A DNA stretch of 64,000 bases from Streptomyces sp. NBC_00414 (GTDB lineage: Bacteria; Actinomycetota; Actinomycetes; Streptomycetales; Streptomycetaceae). Below the pieces are notes generated by a model. It was not told the origin of the DNA. It worked only from the letters and a program-made list of their open reading frames with translations, and searched no databases. Both the position numbers and the translations under genes were made by a program. The stretch is from assembly GCF_036038375.1 (NCBI RefSeq), contig NZ_CP107935.1:2170001-2234000 (forward strand), written 5' to 3'. Position 1 is the stretch's first letter. Each line of letters begins with the position of its first letter. This document shows, piece by piece, positions 37,468 through 45,764 of this stretch.

Positions 37468-38856
37468 ATGACAACCACCGACTTCACCACACCCGTCCCC
37501 TACAGGGAGGTGACGGACCGCAACGGCCGCCTGTACCGGATCGGTGAGACCGACCGGGACATCATGGGCCGACCACGCTGGACCATGGTGCTCTTCCCCT
37601 GGATGGGCATGCTCGGCATCAGCTCTTCGGAGTACGCGTTCACCTCCGCCGAGGACACCCTGCACGAGGCCCACCTCTGGAACAGTGGGCACATCTTCTG
37701 GCTGATGGGCGTCTGGATCTTCTTCCAGGCGGCCGTGGCCTTCCCGGCGGGCCAGCTGCGCGAGAGCGGAAGGCTGCCCGCGCGGTACGCCATGATGCTC
37801 GGCGCGTGCGGCACACTCCTGGGCTATCTCTCGCTGGCGTACGCACCACATGTGATCGTCGCCTACATAGGCTTCGGCATGTTCAGCGGCATCGGCGCCG
37901 GCCTCGTCTACGCGACCTGCGTGAACATGGTCGGCAAGTGGTATCCGGAGCGCAAGGGCGGCAAGACCGGCATGGTCAACGGCGGTTTCGCCTACGGCTC
38001 CGTGCCCTTCGTGTTCCTGTTCACCTCGTACATGGACCTGTCCAACTACGAGACCGTCCTGGTCTTCGTCGGCGTGATCTGCTGCACGGTCGTCGCGTTC
38101 GCCGGCTGGTTCTTCAAGGACCCGCCGAAGAACTGGTGGCCGGCGAACGTCGACCCGCTGAAGACGTCGACCGACCCGCGGGTCGTACGGGCACTGGCGA
38201 AGAACCCGCCTGCGGTCAAGCAGTACACACCGCGGGAGGCCGCCAGGACACCCGTGCTGTGGATGATGTGGTTCTGTCTGCTGTGCACGGCCGGCATCAA
38301 CATCTTCGGCATCGCCATGCAGGTCCCGTTCGGAAAGGAGATGGGGTTCGCCGGCGGCATCGTGGCCACCGCCATGTCGCTCAAGGCCATCGTGAACGGC
38401 ACCGGACGAGGTGTCATCGGCTGGATCTCGGACCGCTACGGCCGCCGGAACACCCTCGTCATCGTCTGTGTCGTGCTCGGCTGCTCGCAGTTCGGCGTGT
38501 TCTTCTCCGGGAACGTCGGCTCGATGCCGTTCTTCCTGGTCTGCTCGATGATCTCAGGCTTCGGCGGCGGCGCGATCTTCCCGCTGTTCGCGGCGATGAC
38601 CGCGGACTACTTCGGTGAGAACAACAACGCCTCCAACTACGGCATGGTCTACAGCTCCAAGCTCATCTCGGGTCTCGTCGGCTCCGGCGTGGGAGCCGTC
38701 GTCGTCAGCGCCTGGGGATACGGGGGCGCCTTCGCACTGGCCGGCAGCATCGGCCTCGGCTCCGCGGTCCTTGCGCTCTTCCTCCGCGCTCCCGGCCGGC
38801 CCAACGCCAAGCACGTCGTACCCAACCCGCACCCGATCGGCGAGGAGATGGCCTGA
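37468..38856 (+). CDS. OFA-family MFS transporter (OxlT-like oxalate:formate antiporter)
   Basis: A 462-residue major facilitator with twelve apparent helices. It has the OFA-family pattern: a short hydrophilic start, ARYAMMLGACGTLLGYLSLAY, YATCVNMVGKWYPERKGGKTGMVNGGF, a loop rich in Pro and Trp around residues 215-235 and GRGVIGWISDRYGRR. A Lys in the eleventh helix (SSKLISG) matches the position of the carboxylate-binding Lys355 in OxlT. It probably exchanges oxalate for formate across the membrane, completing the catabolic set. ATG 37468 is preceded by a modest site. It has no small partner subunit after it, unlike the transporter at the right edge. Confidence 0.87.
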   Translation: MTTTDFTTPVPYREVTDRNGRLYRIGETDRDIMGRPRWTMVLFPWMGMLGISSSEYAFTSAEDTLHEAHLWNSGHIFWLMGVWIFFQAAVAFPAGQLRESGRLPARYAMMLGACGTLLGYLSLAYAPHVIVAYIGFGMFSGIGAGLVYATCVNMVGKWYPERKGGKTGMVNGGFAYGSVPFVFLFTSYMDLSNYETVLVFVGVICCTVVAFAGWFFKDPPKNWWPANVDPLKTSTDPRVVRALAKNPPAVKQYTPREAARTPVLWMMWFCLLCTAGINIFGIAMQVPFGKEMGFAGGIVATAMSLKAIVNGTGRGVIGWISDRYGRRNTLVIVCVVLGCSQFGVFFSGNVGSMPFFLVCSMISGFGGGAIFPLFAAMTADYFGENNNASNYGMVYSSKLISGLVGSGVGAVVVSAWGYGGAFALAGSIGLGSAVLALFLRAPGRPNAKHVVPNPHPIGEEMA

Positions 38857-38925
38857 CCGGGTGCCCGCGACGCCGCATCCGTCCCCGACCTTCTAGAACC
38901 CCCACCATCCGCTTCAGGTCTTTGA

Positions 38926-38988
38926 GAACGACGAGAACGAACAGAACGAACAGAACGAACAGAACAACGAGAACAACGAGAACGACGG
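38926..38988. repeat. 9-bp tandem repeat, seven copies
   Basis: Seven copies of GAACRAYRR (for example GAACGAACA three times in a row at 38935-38961, then GAACAACGA twice). AT-rich relative to its surroundings and intergenic. It runs directly into the following terminator stem. Copy number may differ between strains. Confidence 0.9.
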
Positions 38989-39021
38989 CGGTCCTCCCCA
39001 CAGCGTGTGGGGAGGACCGCC
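38987..39021. terminator. Strong bidirectional terminator
   Basis: A 16-bp perfect stem (38987-39002 with 39006-39021) and loop GCG between the convergent transporter and isomerase genes. Confidence 0.9.
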
Positions 39022-39037
39022 CGCGGTGCGTCCGGGC

Positions 39038-40213
39038 TCAGTGGCGCTTCGAGCGCAGGGCTGCCAGGTTGTCGTAACTGATCTTGGCCTCGCGCAGCGA
39101 CTGCGCGGGGTCGGTGGCGCTGGGCGAGTTGTCGTCCTCGACCATCGGGTTGTGGTAGTTCCGCTCCCCGACCCGCGAGAAGAACGTGGTGTAGTCGATG
39201 ACCCCTGTTCCGAAGGGCACCATGTCGTAGCCCATGCCGTTGGTGGTGCTCACGACACCGTCCTTGGCGTGGAACAGCGGGTAGCGCTTGTTGTGGCGGG
39301 CGACGAGCCCCGCCGGGTCGAAGACCTTCTCGCGGGTGGAGCCGTCGTGGGCGGTGTAGGTGTGGAACTTGTACTGGGCCACGTGCGCCCAGAAGATGTC
39401 CATCTCCAGCCAGACCAGCTTCGGGTCGGTGACCTTCAGGAAGTACTCCAGCTTGCGAATGCCGGAGCTGCGGGTGGGCCGGCCCTGGGCGTCCAGCGGA
39501 CCCCCGTCCAGCAGGAAGCCGTAGGCGGAGTCGTGGTTGTGCGTGTAGAGCTTGATGCCCTCGCGGCGGGCGATCCTGCCCAGCGCGTTCCACTTGTCGG
39601 CCGCCACGTCCCAGTCGGCCGGGTAGGAGCTGCCGGTGGGGTCGCCGCCGGTGCCCATGTGGTCCATGCCCAGGATGTTGGCGATCTCCAGGTGCTTCTT
39701 GAAGGTGTCCACGTCGGCGCTGGTCAGCGGCCAGGAGGACGGTATGAAGCCGTGGTTGCCCTGGGCGCGCAGCCCGTAGTCGTCGAGCCACGAGCGCAGC
39801 AGCTTGGCGCCTGCGACGGACTCCAGGCTGGCGCCGCCGGGCGCGTTGGCGTGCTGGTTGTAGCCGGCGAACTCCACCTGGCGGTATCCGTGGCGGGCCA
39901 GTTGCTTGAACACCTCGCGGAAGCCGGAGGGCAGGTCCGAGGCGAGCGGGTCGCGGGCCGTGGCGTCGCGGACGGTGTAGAGGATGATGCCGCGCTTGCC
40001 CGGCGGAACGAGGACGTGGCCGCGGCCGTGACCGTGGTCGTGGTCGTGGCCTCTGCCCCGGTCCTGGGCCAGGGCGGGTGCGGCACCCAGCACCGGGGCG
40101 GCGACCGCCCCGGCGGCGACGGCGGTGCAGGTGCTGAGGAAACGGCGGCGGTTGACGCCGAGCGCGCGACGCAGGGCGTCGCCGGATCCGGATTCGTCGT
40201 TGAACGCGGTCAC
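39038..40213 (-). CDS. Tat-exported sugar phosphate isomerase/epimerase-family TIM barrel
   Basis: A 391-residue protein. A twin-arginine signal (GVNRRRFLSTCTAVAAG, about residues 20-36) ends near APALAQ, followed by a His/Asp/Gly/Arg-rich tract (about 51-66), then an AP endonuclease 2-type TIM barrel with FREVFKQLARHGYRQVEFAGY, YTHNHDSAYG, WLEMDIFWAH and LFHAKDG as likely metal-site strands. Secreted members act on oxidised or free sugars rather than phosphates; the substrate is unknown here. GTG 40213 is preceded by AAAGAGAG. The His-rich tract could bind metal. It lies just downstream of the ebo-type operon, same direction, after a repeat-bearing gap. Confidence 0.82.
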   Translation of the reverse strand: MTAFNDESGSGDALRRALGVNRRRFLSTCTAVAAGAVAAPVLGAAPALAQDRGRGHDHDHGHGRGHVLVPPGKRGIILYTVRDATARDPLASDLPSGFREVFKQLARHGYRQVEFAGYNQHANAPGGASLESVAGAKLLRSWLDDYGLRAQGNHGFIPSSWPLTSADVDTFKKHLEIANILGMDHMGTGGDPTGSSYPADWDVAADKWNALGRIARREGIKLYTHNHDSAYGFLLDGGPLDAQGRPTRSSGIRKLEYFLKVTDPKLVWLEMDIFWAHVAQYKFHTYTAHDGSTREKVFDPAGLVARHNKRYPLFHAKDGVVSTTNGMGYDMVPFGTGVIDYTTFFSRVGERNYHNPMVEDDNSPSATDPAQSLREAKISYDNLAALRSKRH

Positions 40214-40233
40214 GGTGTCTCTCTTTCGGTTAG

Positions 40234-40318
40234 GTGTCCAGCCGTGTGCGGGGTGGTGTCCCGCTGTGCGCGGGGTGGTGTGTCCAGCTGTGTGCGGGGT
40301 GGTGTCCAGCTGTGGTGG
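40234..40318. repeat. 22-bp tandem repeat upstream of the exported isomerase
   Basis: Copies at 40234-40255, 40256-40277, 40280-40301 and a partial at 40302-40318 share GTGTCCMGCYGTGYGCGGGGTG. Located in the 223-bp gap between the phosphodiesterase gene and the isomerase gene, so it forms part of the leader of the latter. Function unknown. Confidence 0.85.
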
Positions 40319-40436
40319 CAGGCCTCTGACCACGGCGGACATGGAGGCGTATGCCGGTTTTCCACAGGCCGAACACACTGTCGGTGCCTTGTGTTTCACT
40401 TTTCGTGTTCGCCCGTCCGGTCCTTCCCGGGTGTTG

Positions 40437-41897
40437 TCACCCGAGGCCGGCCAGGTCGAGCAACAGGGATTTCACATCGGTGGCCGCGACGCGGTCGCCG
40501 ACAGCGCGGGGGGTGGAGCAGATGATGAGCGGACCTTCGTCGTCGCTCAGCGGGAGGCGGCCGTGGCTGCCTCGGATAGGTGAGGGATCGAGGGGCACGA
40601 CCGCCATGCGGTAGCGCATGCCGAGCTTCTTGCGGGCCAGCGCGCCCGCAGCCTTGACCTTGACGTACGGGTCGAGCGGATCCATGAAGAGCTCGACCGG
40701 GTCGTAGCCGGGTTTGCGATGGATCTCGACGAGCTGCGCGAAGTCGGGCGCGCGGGCGTCGTCGAGCCAGTAGTAGTACGTGAACCAGGCGTCCGGCTCC
40801 GCGACGGCGACGAGTTCGCCGGAGCGGGGATGGTCGAGGTGATGGGTCTTCTTGCCCTCGTCGTCGAGGAGTTGCTCGATGCCGGGCAGGTCGGCGAGCG
40901 CGGCCCTGGTTGCCTCCATGTCCTCGGGTCGGCGGACGTAGACATGGGCGATCTGGTGGTCGGCGACGGCGAAGGCCCGTGAGGTCATCGGGTCGAGGTA
41001 CTCCATGCCGTCCTGGGTGTGCACCTCAAGGAGTCCGGCGCGGCGCAGTGCGCGGTTGATGTCGACGGGGCGGTCCGCGCGGGTGATGCCGTACTCGGAC
41101 AGGGCGACGACCGTACGGCCCTCCGCGCGGGCGTCGTCGAGCAGTGGGGCCATGGCGGCGTCCAGGTCGGCGGCCGCCTTCAGGGAGCGCGGGTCGTCGG
41201 GGCCGAAGCGCTGCAGGTCGTAGTCGAGATGAGGGAGGTAGCAGAGGGTCAGCTCAGGGTGCCGGGTGGCGATGACGTGCCGGGTGGCGTCGATGATCCA
41301 CTGGCTGGAGACGAGGTCGGCGCCGGGACCCCAGAAGTGGAAGAGCGGGAACGTGCCGAATTTTTCGGTGAGTTCGTCGTGCAGGGCCGGGGGCCGGGTG
41401 TAGCAGTCGGGTTCCTTGCGGCCGTCGGCGTAGTAGACCGGACGGGGGGTGATGGTGATGTCGGTGTCGGCGCCCATGGCGTACCACCAGCAGATGTTGG
41501 CGACCGTGTAGCCGGGGTGGACGCGCCGGGCGGCGTCCCAGATCTTGTCGCCGGACACCAGGCCGTTGTGCTGGCGCCACAGGAGGACGTCGCCGAGGTC
41601 GCGGAAGTACCAACCGTTGCCGACGATGCCGTGCTCGGAGGGGTGGGCGCCGGTCAGGAACGTGGACTGGGCGGCGCAGGTGACGGCGGGCAGAACGGTC
41701 CCGAGGTGGGCCCGTGAGCCGGACTGGGCGAGGGACTTGAGGTGTGGCATGTGGTCGAGGAGACGGGGGGTGAGGCCGACGACGTCCAGGACGAGGAGCG
41801 GGGTGGGGGACGACGGGCGCGCGGCGGTGGCCGGCTCCGTCAGGGTCTCGGCTGAGGGCTCGGCCGAGGGCTCGGCCGGAATCTCATGGGTGTTCAC
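40437..41897 (-). CDS. eboF: Alkaline phosphatase-superfamily phosphodiesterase (EboF-like)
   Basis: A 486-residue nucleotide pyrophosphatase/phosphodiesterase-type member of the alkaline phosphatase superfamily. The first metal Asp is in LLVLDVVG (about 38), the nucleophile Thr in LPAVTCAAQSTFLTG (about 75), then LPHLDYDLQRFG and SEYGI with further ligands. No signal peptide, so it acts in the cytoplasm. Expected chemistry is hydrolysis of a phosphodiester or pyrophosphate, for example of a nucleotide- or prenyl-linked intermediate. GTG 41897 has AAGGAG at good spacing and overlaps the EboE stop (GTGA). Last gene of the seven-gene operon. Confidence 0.82.
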   Translation of the reverse strand: MNTHEIPAEPSAEPSAETLTEPATAARPSSPTPLLVLDVVGLTPRLLDHMPHLKSLAQSGSRAHLGTVLPAVTCAAQSTFLTGAHPSEHGIVGNGWYFRDLGDVLLWRQHNGLVSGDKIWDAARRVHPGYTVANICWWYAMGADTDITITPRPVYYADGRKEPDCYTRPPALHDELTEKFGTFPLFHFWGPGADLVSSQWIIDATRHVIATRHPELTLCYLPHLDYDLQRFGPDDPRSLKAAADLDAAMAPLLDDARAEGRTVVALSEYGITRADRPVDINRALRRAGLLEVHTQDGMEYLDPMTSRAFAVADHQIAHVYVRRPEDMEATRAALADLPGIEQLLDDEGKKTHHLDHPRSGELVAVAEPDAWFTYYYWLDDARAPDFAQLVEIHRKPGYDPVELFMDPLDPYVKVKAAGALARKKLGMRYRMAVVPLDPSPIRGSHGRLPLSDDEGPLIICSTPRAVGDRVAATDVKSLLLDLAGLG

Positions 41898-43063
41898 GGC
41901 AGCTCCTTCAGGCCGAGGTCCGCCAACAGGTCGCGGGCGAGGGTGAGTTCGGCGGCGATGCCGTCGGCGAGCTGGGACCGGGCGCGGGGGCGCAGCTCCG
42001 GCGGGAGTGCCTGCCAGGTGTAGGTCTCGACCTCCAGGTGGCGGGTGAGCGGGTGCGGGCCGCCCACCAGCCGGGCCAGGGTGTCCTTGAGTACGGGCAG
42101 TGTGGAGGTGAGGGGTGCGGCGGGGGCCGCGTGCAGCGGTACGTGGAAGTGGGCGCGCCACGGGGAGGCGTCGGGCAGCGCGTCCTCCTTGAGGGCTTCG
42201 CCGAGGTCGTCGGTGCCTCGGAGCCCTGCGGCGGTGAGGGTGCGGGTCTGGTGCAGGAAGCGGGGTTCGTCGAAAGCGGCGAGTGCCTCGCGGACTTCGG
42301 GGAGGTGGGGGTGTTCGGCGTGCAGGGCGGCCGACAGCTGGGACTTGACGACGGGGACGCCGGCGGCGGCCAGCCGGTCCAGGGCGGTGTGCGGATCTTC
42401 GAAGGAGGTGGCGAGGTGGCAGGTGTCGACGCAGATGCCGATGCGGTCACGGCCGATGGCGGCGAGCGGGGCGATGGCGTCGGCCGTGGTCTCGACGGTG
42501 CAGCCGGGTTCCGGCTCCAGGCCGACGCGGATGGAGCGTCCGGTCAGCTCCTCCAGCGCGTCGAGGCGTTCGGCGAGCGTGCGCAGGGCCTTGTGTGCCA
42601 CGGCGGCGCGGTCGTCGTCGTACACGGTGCGCCAGGCCAGTGGGAGCGTGGAGATGGTGCCCTCGGTGACGTCGTCGGGCAGGAGTCCGGCGAGCACACG
42701 GGCGAGGGCCGTCGTGTGGTCGAGCCGCTCGGGGTCGGCCCAGTCCGGCTTGTAGACGCGGTACTTGACCTCCTCGGCGCCGAATCCCTCGTACGGGAAG
42801 CCGTTGAGGGTGACGACTTCGAGGCCTCGGCCGTCGAGTTCCGTGCGCAGGCCGCGCAGGGCGGACGGGTCGGTGACGAGGGCGTGGGCGGCGTCCTTGG
42901 CGAGCCACAGGCCGATGCCCAGCCGGTCGCGGCCGAGCCGCTTGCGCACGGGTTCGCAGTGGTCGCGGAGCTGGGCGCGGACCCCGGCGAGGGTCTCGGC
43001 CGGGTGGACGTTGGTGCAGTAGGCGAGGTGGACGGTGGAGCCGTCGGGGTGCCGGAAGCGCAT
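41894..43063 (-). CDS. eboE: Metabolite traffic protein EboE-like (xylose isomerase-type TIM barrel)
   Basis: A 389-residue TIM-barrel protein of the EboE type: HLAYCTNVHPAETLAGV at the start, VTLNGFPYEGF, RIGVGLEPEPG-like VGLEPEPGC, ICVDTCHLATSFED and VVKSQLSAA. These strands carry the Glu/Asp/His positions used for metal in xylose-isomerase-like enzymes. The EboE reaction is not known; in cyanobacteria the ebo genes are needed for a scytonemin precursor to reach the periplasm. Separated from the TatD-type gene by three bases. Confidence 0.87.
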   Translation of the reverse strand: MRFRHPDGSTVHLAYCTNVHPAETLAGVRAQLRDHCEPVRKRLGRDRLGIGLWLAKDAAHALVTDPSALRGLRTELDGRGLEVVTLNGFPYEGFGAEEVKYRVYKPDWADPERLDHTTALARVLAGLLPDDVTEGTISTLPLAWRTVYDDDRAAVAHKALRTLAERLDALEELTGRSIRVGLEPEPGCTVETTADAIAPLAAIGRDRIGICVDTCHLATSFEDPHTALDRLAAAGVPVVKSQLSAALHAEHPHLPEVREALAAFDEPRFLHQTRTLTAAGLRGTDDLGEALKEDALPDASPWRAHFHVPLHAAPAAPLTSTLPVLKDTLARLVGGPHPLTRHLEVETYTWQALPPELRPRARSQLADGIAAELTLARDLLADLGLKELP

Positions 43064-43066
43064 GGG

Positions 43067-44008
43067 TCACGCCTCCGTGGTCGCGCGGAGGGGCTGGTGG
43101 TCGGTCTGCGGGTCCGCCTGGATCCCGGCCCCGGTCGCGGTCGTGCTGTCGGGGGCCGCCTTGGGGACGCCGCGGAGGATGGAGTTGCCCTCGTGGGTGG
43201 CGTCCGTGTCGGCTATGTCGAGGTCGAGGCGCCCGCTGAGGCCGTAGAAGGCGACAGGGTTGCGCCACAGCACCTGGTCGACGTCGTCCTCGGTGAACCC
43301 GGCCTTCAGCAGGGCGTCGGCGACCTTGCGGGTCTTCAGCGGGTCGCTCTTGCCCCAGTCTGCGGCGGAGTTGACCAGTACCTTCTCCGGTCCGTACTTC
43401 TGGAGGACGGCGACCATCCGTTCCTCGTCCATCTTGGTGTCCGGATAGACGGAGAAGCCGAGCCAGCAGCCGCCGTCCTTGGCCTCCTTGACCGTGGTCT
43501 CGTTGAGGTGGTCGATCAGGACGTGGTCCGGGGGCAGTGCGGACTCCCGGACCACGTCGAGGGTGCGGCGCAGGCCCGCCAGCTTGTCGCGGTGCGGTGT
43601 GTGGACCATCGCGGGCAGGGCGTACTCGGCGGCGAGCTGGAGCTGCAGGGCCAGCGCGGTGTCCTCGGCGGGCGTCATCGAGTCGTAGCCGATCTCACCG
43701 ACGGCCACCACGTGATCCTTGACGAGATACCGGGGCAGTTCGTCGAGGACGGGCACACAGCGGGGGTCGTTCGCCTCTTTGGGGTTCAGGGCGATGGTGC
43801 AGTGGTGGGCGATGCCGTACTGGGCCGCCCGGAAGGGCTCCCAGCCGAGGAGGGCGTCGAAGTAGTCGAAGAAGGAGGCGGGTGAGGTGCGCGGCTGGCC
43901 CAGCCAGAAGGCGGGTTCGACGACGGCGCGGACGCCGGCGGCGTACATGGCCTCGTAGTCGTCGGTGGTCCGTGACGTCATGTGGATGTGGGGGTCGAAG
44001 ATGCGCAT
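43067..44008 (-). CDS. eboB: TatD-family metal-dependent hydrolase (EboB-like)
   Basis: A 313-residue amidohydrolase-fold protein. The HxH motif is FDPHIHM near the N-terminus, the GEIGYDS segment carries the bridging Glu (about 121-127), and later His residues lie in MVHTPHRDK and LIDHLNE; the final Asp is in VNSAADWG. TatD relatives are nucleases or general hydrolases; EboB subtypes are of unknown substrate. A C-terminal Thr/Ala-rich tail of about 30 residues is disordered-looking. The ATG overlaps the EboA-type stop by one base (TGATG). Confidence 0.87.
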   Translation of the reverse strand: MRIFDPHIHMTSRTTDDYEAMYAAGVRAVVEPAFWLGQPRTSPASFFDYFDALLGWEPFRAAQYGIAHHCTIALNPKEANDPRCVPVLDELPRYLVKDHVVAVGEIGYDSMTPAEDTALALQLQLAAEYALPAMVHTPHRDKLAGLRRTLDVVRESALPPDHVLIDHLNETTVKEAKDGGCWLGFSVYPDTKMDEERMVAVLQKYGPEKVLVNSAADWGKSDPLKTRKVADALLKAGFTEDDVDQVLWRNPVAFYGLSGRLDLDIADTDATHEGNSILRGVPKAAPDSTTATGAGIQADPQTDHQPLRATTEA

Positions 44009-44745
44009 CAGGACTCCTTGCCGTCGGTTCCGGACGAGCCGTCGGGGGCGGTCGGGCCCTTCGGCTCGTCGGTTCCGGTGGGGGTGGCCGGGTGCCCGGT
44101 GAGGGCCAGGACGAGGTGCAGGTCATGGGGGACGGGTCGGTCCGCGGCGCTGCGCTCGTCGGCGTAGTCGCTGAGCATGCGGGCGAGTTCGGCGTCGGCG
44201 TGGGCCCGGCGCGGAAGGTCGTCCACGGCGTCCACGGGGACACCGGTGAACAGGCACTTCAGGACGGCGTGCCGCCAGTTGTGGGCGTCCAGGTGCCGGG
44301 CGGCGTACGGGCCGACGGCCGCGGCCACCAGCCGGGTGTCGTTGGTGCGCAGGGCGTCCTCGACGATCGGCAGGGCCTCGGGTCCGGTCACGAGGTGGGG
44401 CAGGGCTTCCAGGACGGCGCGGCGTTCGTCGGCGGTGCCCTGGCGGTAGACGCGGGCGAGGGTCGGGGCGTCGGCCCGGGCCGCGTACAGGAGCAGTACG
44501 CGGGCTGCCTCCGCGTACTCGGGTCCGCAGCGCCGGCCCGCCTCGGCGATCCGCAGTTCCCACACGGAGATGGGGCCGTGGGTGCCGGGGTGGGCGGCCG
44601 CCTCGTCGAGGGCCTGGTCGAGCCAGGCCCGGGCGGCGCCGCCGAGGAGGGAGTTCAGGCGGGCGTGCAGGGTGGTGAGGGCGGACGGGGTCTCCGTCGG
44701 GAGGGTGGTGCCGGCTGCGCCGGGGGCGTCGTGGAGGTCGTTCAC
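44008..44745 (-). CDS. eboA: EboA domain-containing protein
   Basis: A 245-residue soluble helical protein of the EboA family, recognised by WELRIAEAGRRCGPEYAEAARVLLLYAA (about 62-90, described in part), the HEAT-like ALRTNDTRLVAAAVGPYAARHL and HNWRHAVLKCLFTGVPVDAV. No catalytic motif is apparent; a scaffold role is plausible but untested. The C-terminal 40 residues are Pro/Thr/Gly-rich. GTG 44745 overlaps the upstream isomerase stop by four bases. Confidence 0.87.
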   Translation of the reverse strand: MNDLHDAPGAAGTTLPTETPSALTTLHARLNSLLGGAARAWLDQALDEAAAHPGTHGPISVWELRIAEAGRRCGPEYAEAARVLLLYAARADAPTLARVYRQGTADERRAVLEALPHLVTGPEALPIVEDALRTNDTRLVAAAVGPYAARHLDAHNWRHAVLKCLFTGVPVDAVDDLPRRAHADAELARMLSDYADERSAADRPVPHDLHLVLALTGHPATPTGTDEPKGPTAPDGSSGTDGKES

Positions 44746-45764
44746 GGGGTGCTCCCTTCGGAGACGCCTTCAAGGACGGCCTCGGAGGCGGTGGGGCCCT
44801 CACCGGGGGCGGTCGGCCGGGCGATGTCCCGGGGGACGGCGGACGAGGCGGCGTGCTGGAGGAACGGGAGGGACTGCTCAGCAAAATGAGGGCCGGCGTG
44901 GGAGTGCCGGGGCAGTTCGACGGAGACCAGGCCCTGATAGCCGGTTGCGGCGAGGGCTTCGAGTACGGGCGGGAAGCCGATCTCCCCGTCGCCGAAGGGG
45001 AGGTGTTCATGGACGCCGCGGCGCATGTCCTCGATCTGGACGTGCCTCAGCCAGGGGGCGGCGGCGCGTACGCAGTCGGCGGGTGACCGTGGTTCGAGGC
45101 ACTGGCAGTGGCCTATGTCGAGGGTGAGGCCGAGGGCGTCCGGGCTGCCGAGTGCGGTGCGCAGGCGGTGGAAGTCGTCGAGGGTGGCGAGAAGGTGACC
45201 GGGTTCGGGTTCGACGGCGAGGGGGATTCCGGCGTCGGTGGCGGCGTCGAGGACGGGGGTGAGTGCCTCGGCGAGACGCTTCCAGGTGGCGTCCTCGGTG
45301 CTCTCGGTGTCCTCGGTGGCCTCGGCGGCCGTGCCGGTCGTCTCCTTCGGGGGGATGCCGCTGAAGCAGTGCACCGCGTGGGCGCCCAGGTCGCTCGCGA
45401 TCCGGACGGCTCGGACGAGGAGGTCGACGCGCCGGGCTCGTTGTTCCGGGTCCGGATCGAGCAGGGACGGCCCGTGCTTGCGCCTCGGGTCGAGTACGTA
45501 GCGGGCACCGGTCTCAAGGGTGACGCCCAGGCCGAGTTCGTCCAGTCTGCGGGCGACCTTGCGGGTGCGGGCCGAGAGGTCGGGGGCGAGCGGGTCGAGG
45601 TGCATGTGGTCGAGGGTCAGCCCCACGCCGTCGTAGCCGAGGTCGGCGAGAAGGGAGAGGGCGTCGTCCAGGCGCAGGTCGGTCAGGCCGTTGGTGCCGT
45701 AGGAGAAGCGGAGGGGGTGGGGGGTCGGCCGGGCGGCGGGGTGGGGGCTCGGCTGAGGGGTCAT
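44742..45764 (-). CDS. Sugar phosphate isomerase/epimerase-family protein in the ebo operon
   Basis: A 340-residue AP endonuclease 2-type TIM barrel. Putative metal ligands lie in LAVEPEPGH (Glu), LTLDIGHCQC (Asp, His), HVQIEDMRRG (His) and LVSVELPRHSH (Glu). Related folds include inosose dehydratases, hydroxypyruvate isomerases and ketose epimerases. Its place between the prenyltransferase and EboA genes, with ATGA overlaps at both ends, makes it an integral step of the pathway, perhaps on the cyclitol or sugar moiety. An internal acidic Thr/Glu patch (about 154-168) is unusual. Start ATG 45764 is set by the overlap. Confidence 0.83.
   Translation of the reverse strand: MTPQPSPHPAARPTPHPLRFSYGTNGLTDLRLDDALSLLADLGYDGVGLTLDHMHLDPLAPDLSARTRKVARRLDELGLGVTLETGARYVLDPRRKHGPSLLDPDPEQRARRVDLLVRAVRIASDLGAHAVHCFSGIPPKETTGTAAEATEDTESTEDATWKRLAEALTPVLDAATDAGIPLAVEPEPGHLLATLDDFHRLRTALGSPDALGLTLDIGHCQCLEPRSPADCVRAAAPWLRHVQIEDMRRGVHEHLPFGDGEIGFPPVLEALAATGYQGLVSVELPRHSHAGPHFAEQSLPFLQHAASSAVPRDIARPTAPGEGPTASEAVLEGVSEGSTP

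Noticed and set aside
38926..38988. Candidate CRISPR or iteron array
   Set aside because: Nine-bp units without spacers; no replication or cas genes around.
44742..45764. Missing EboD (dehydroquinate synthase-like) gene
   Set aside because: The fold is an AP endonuclease 2-type TIM barrel, with no NAD/zinc motifs of dehydroquinate synthase.
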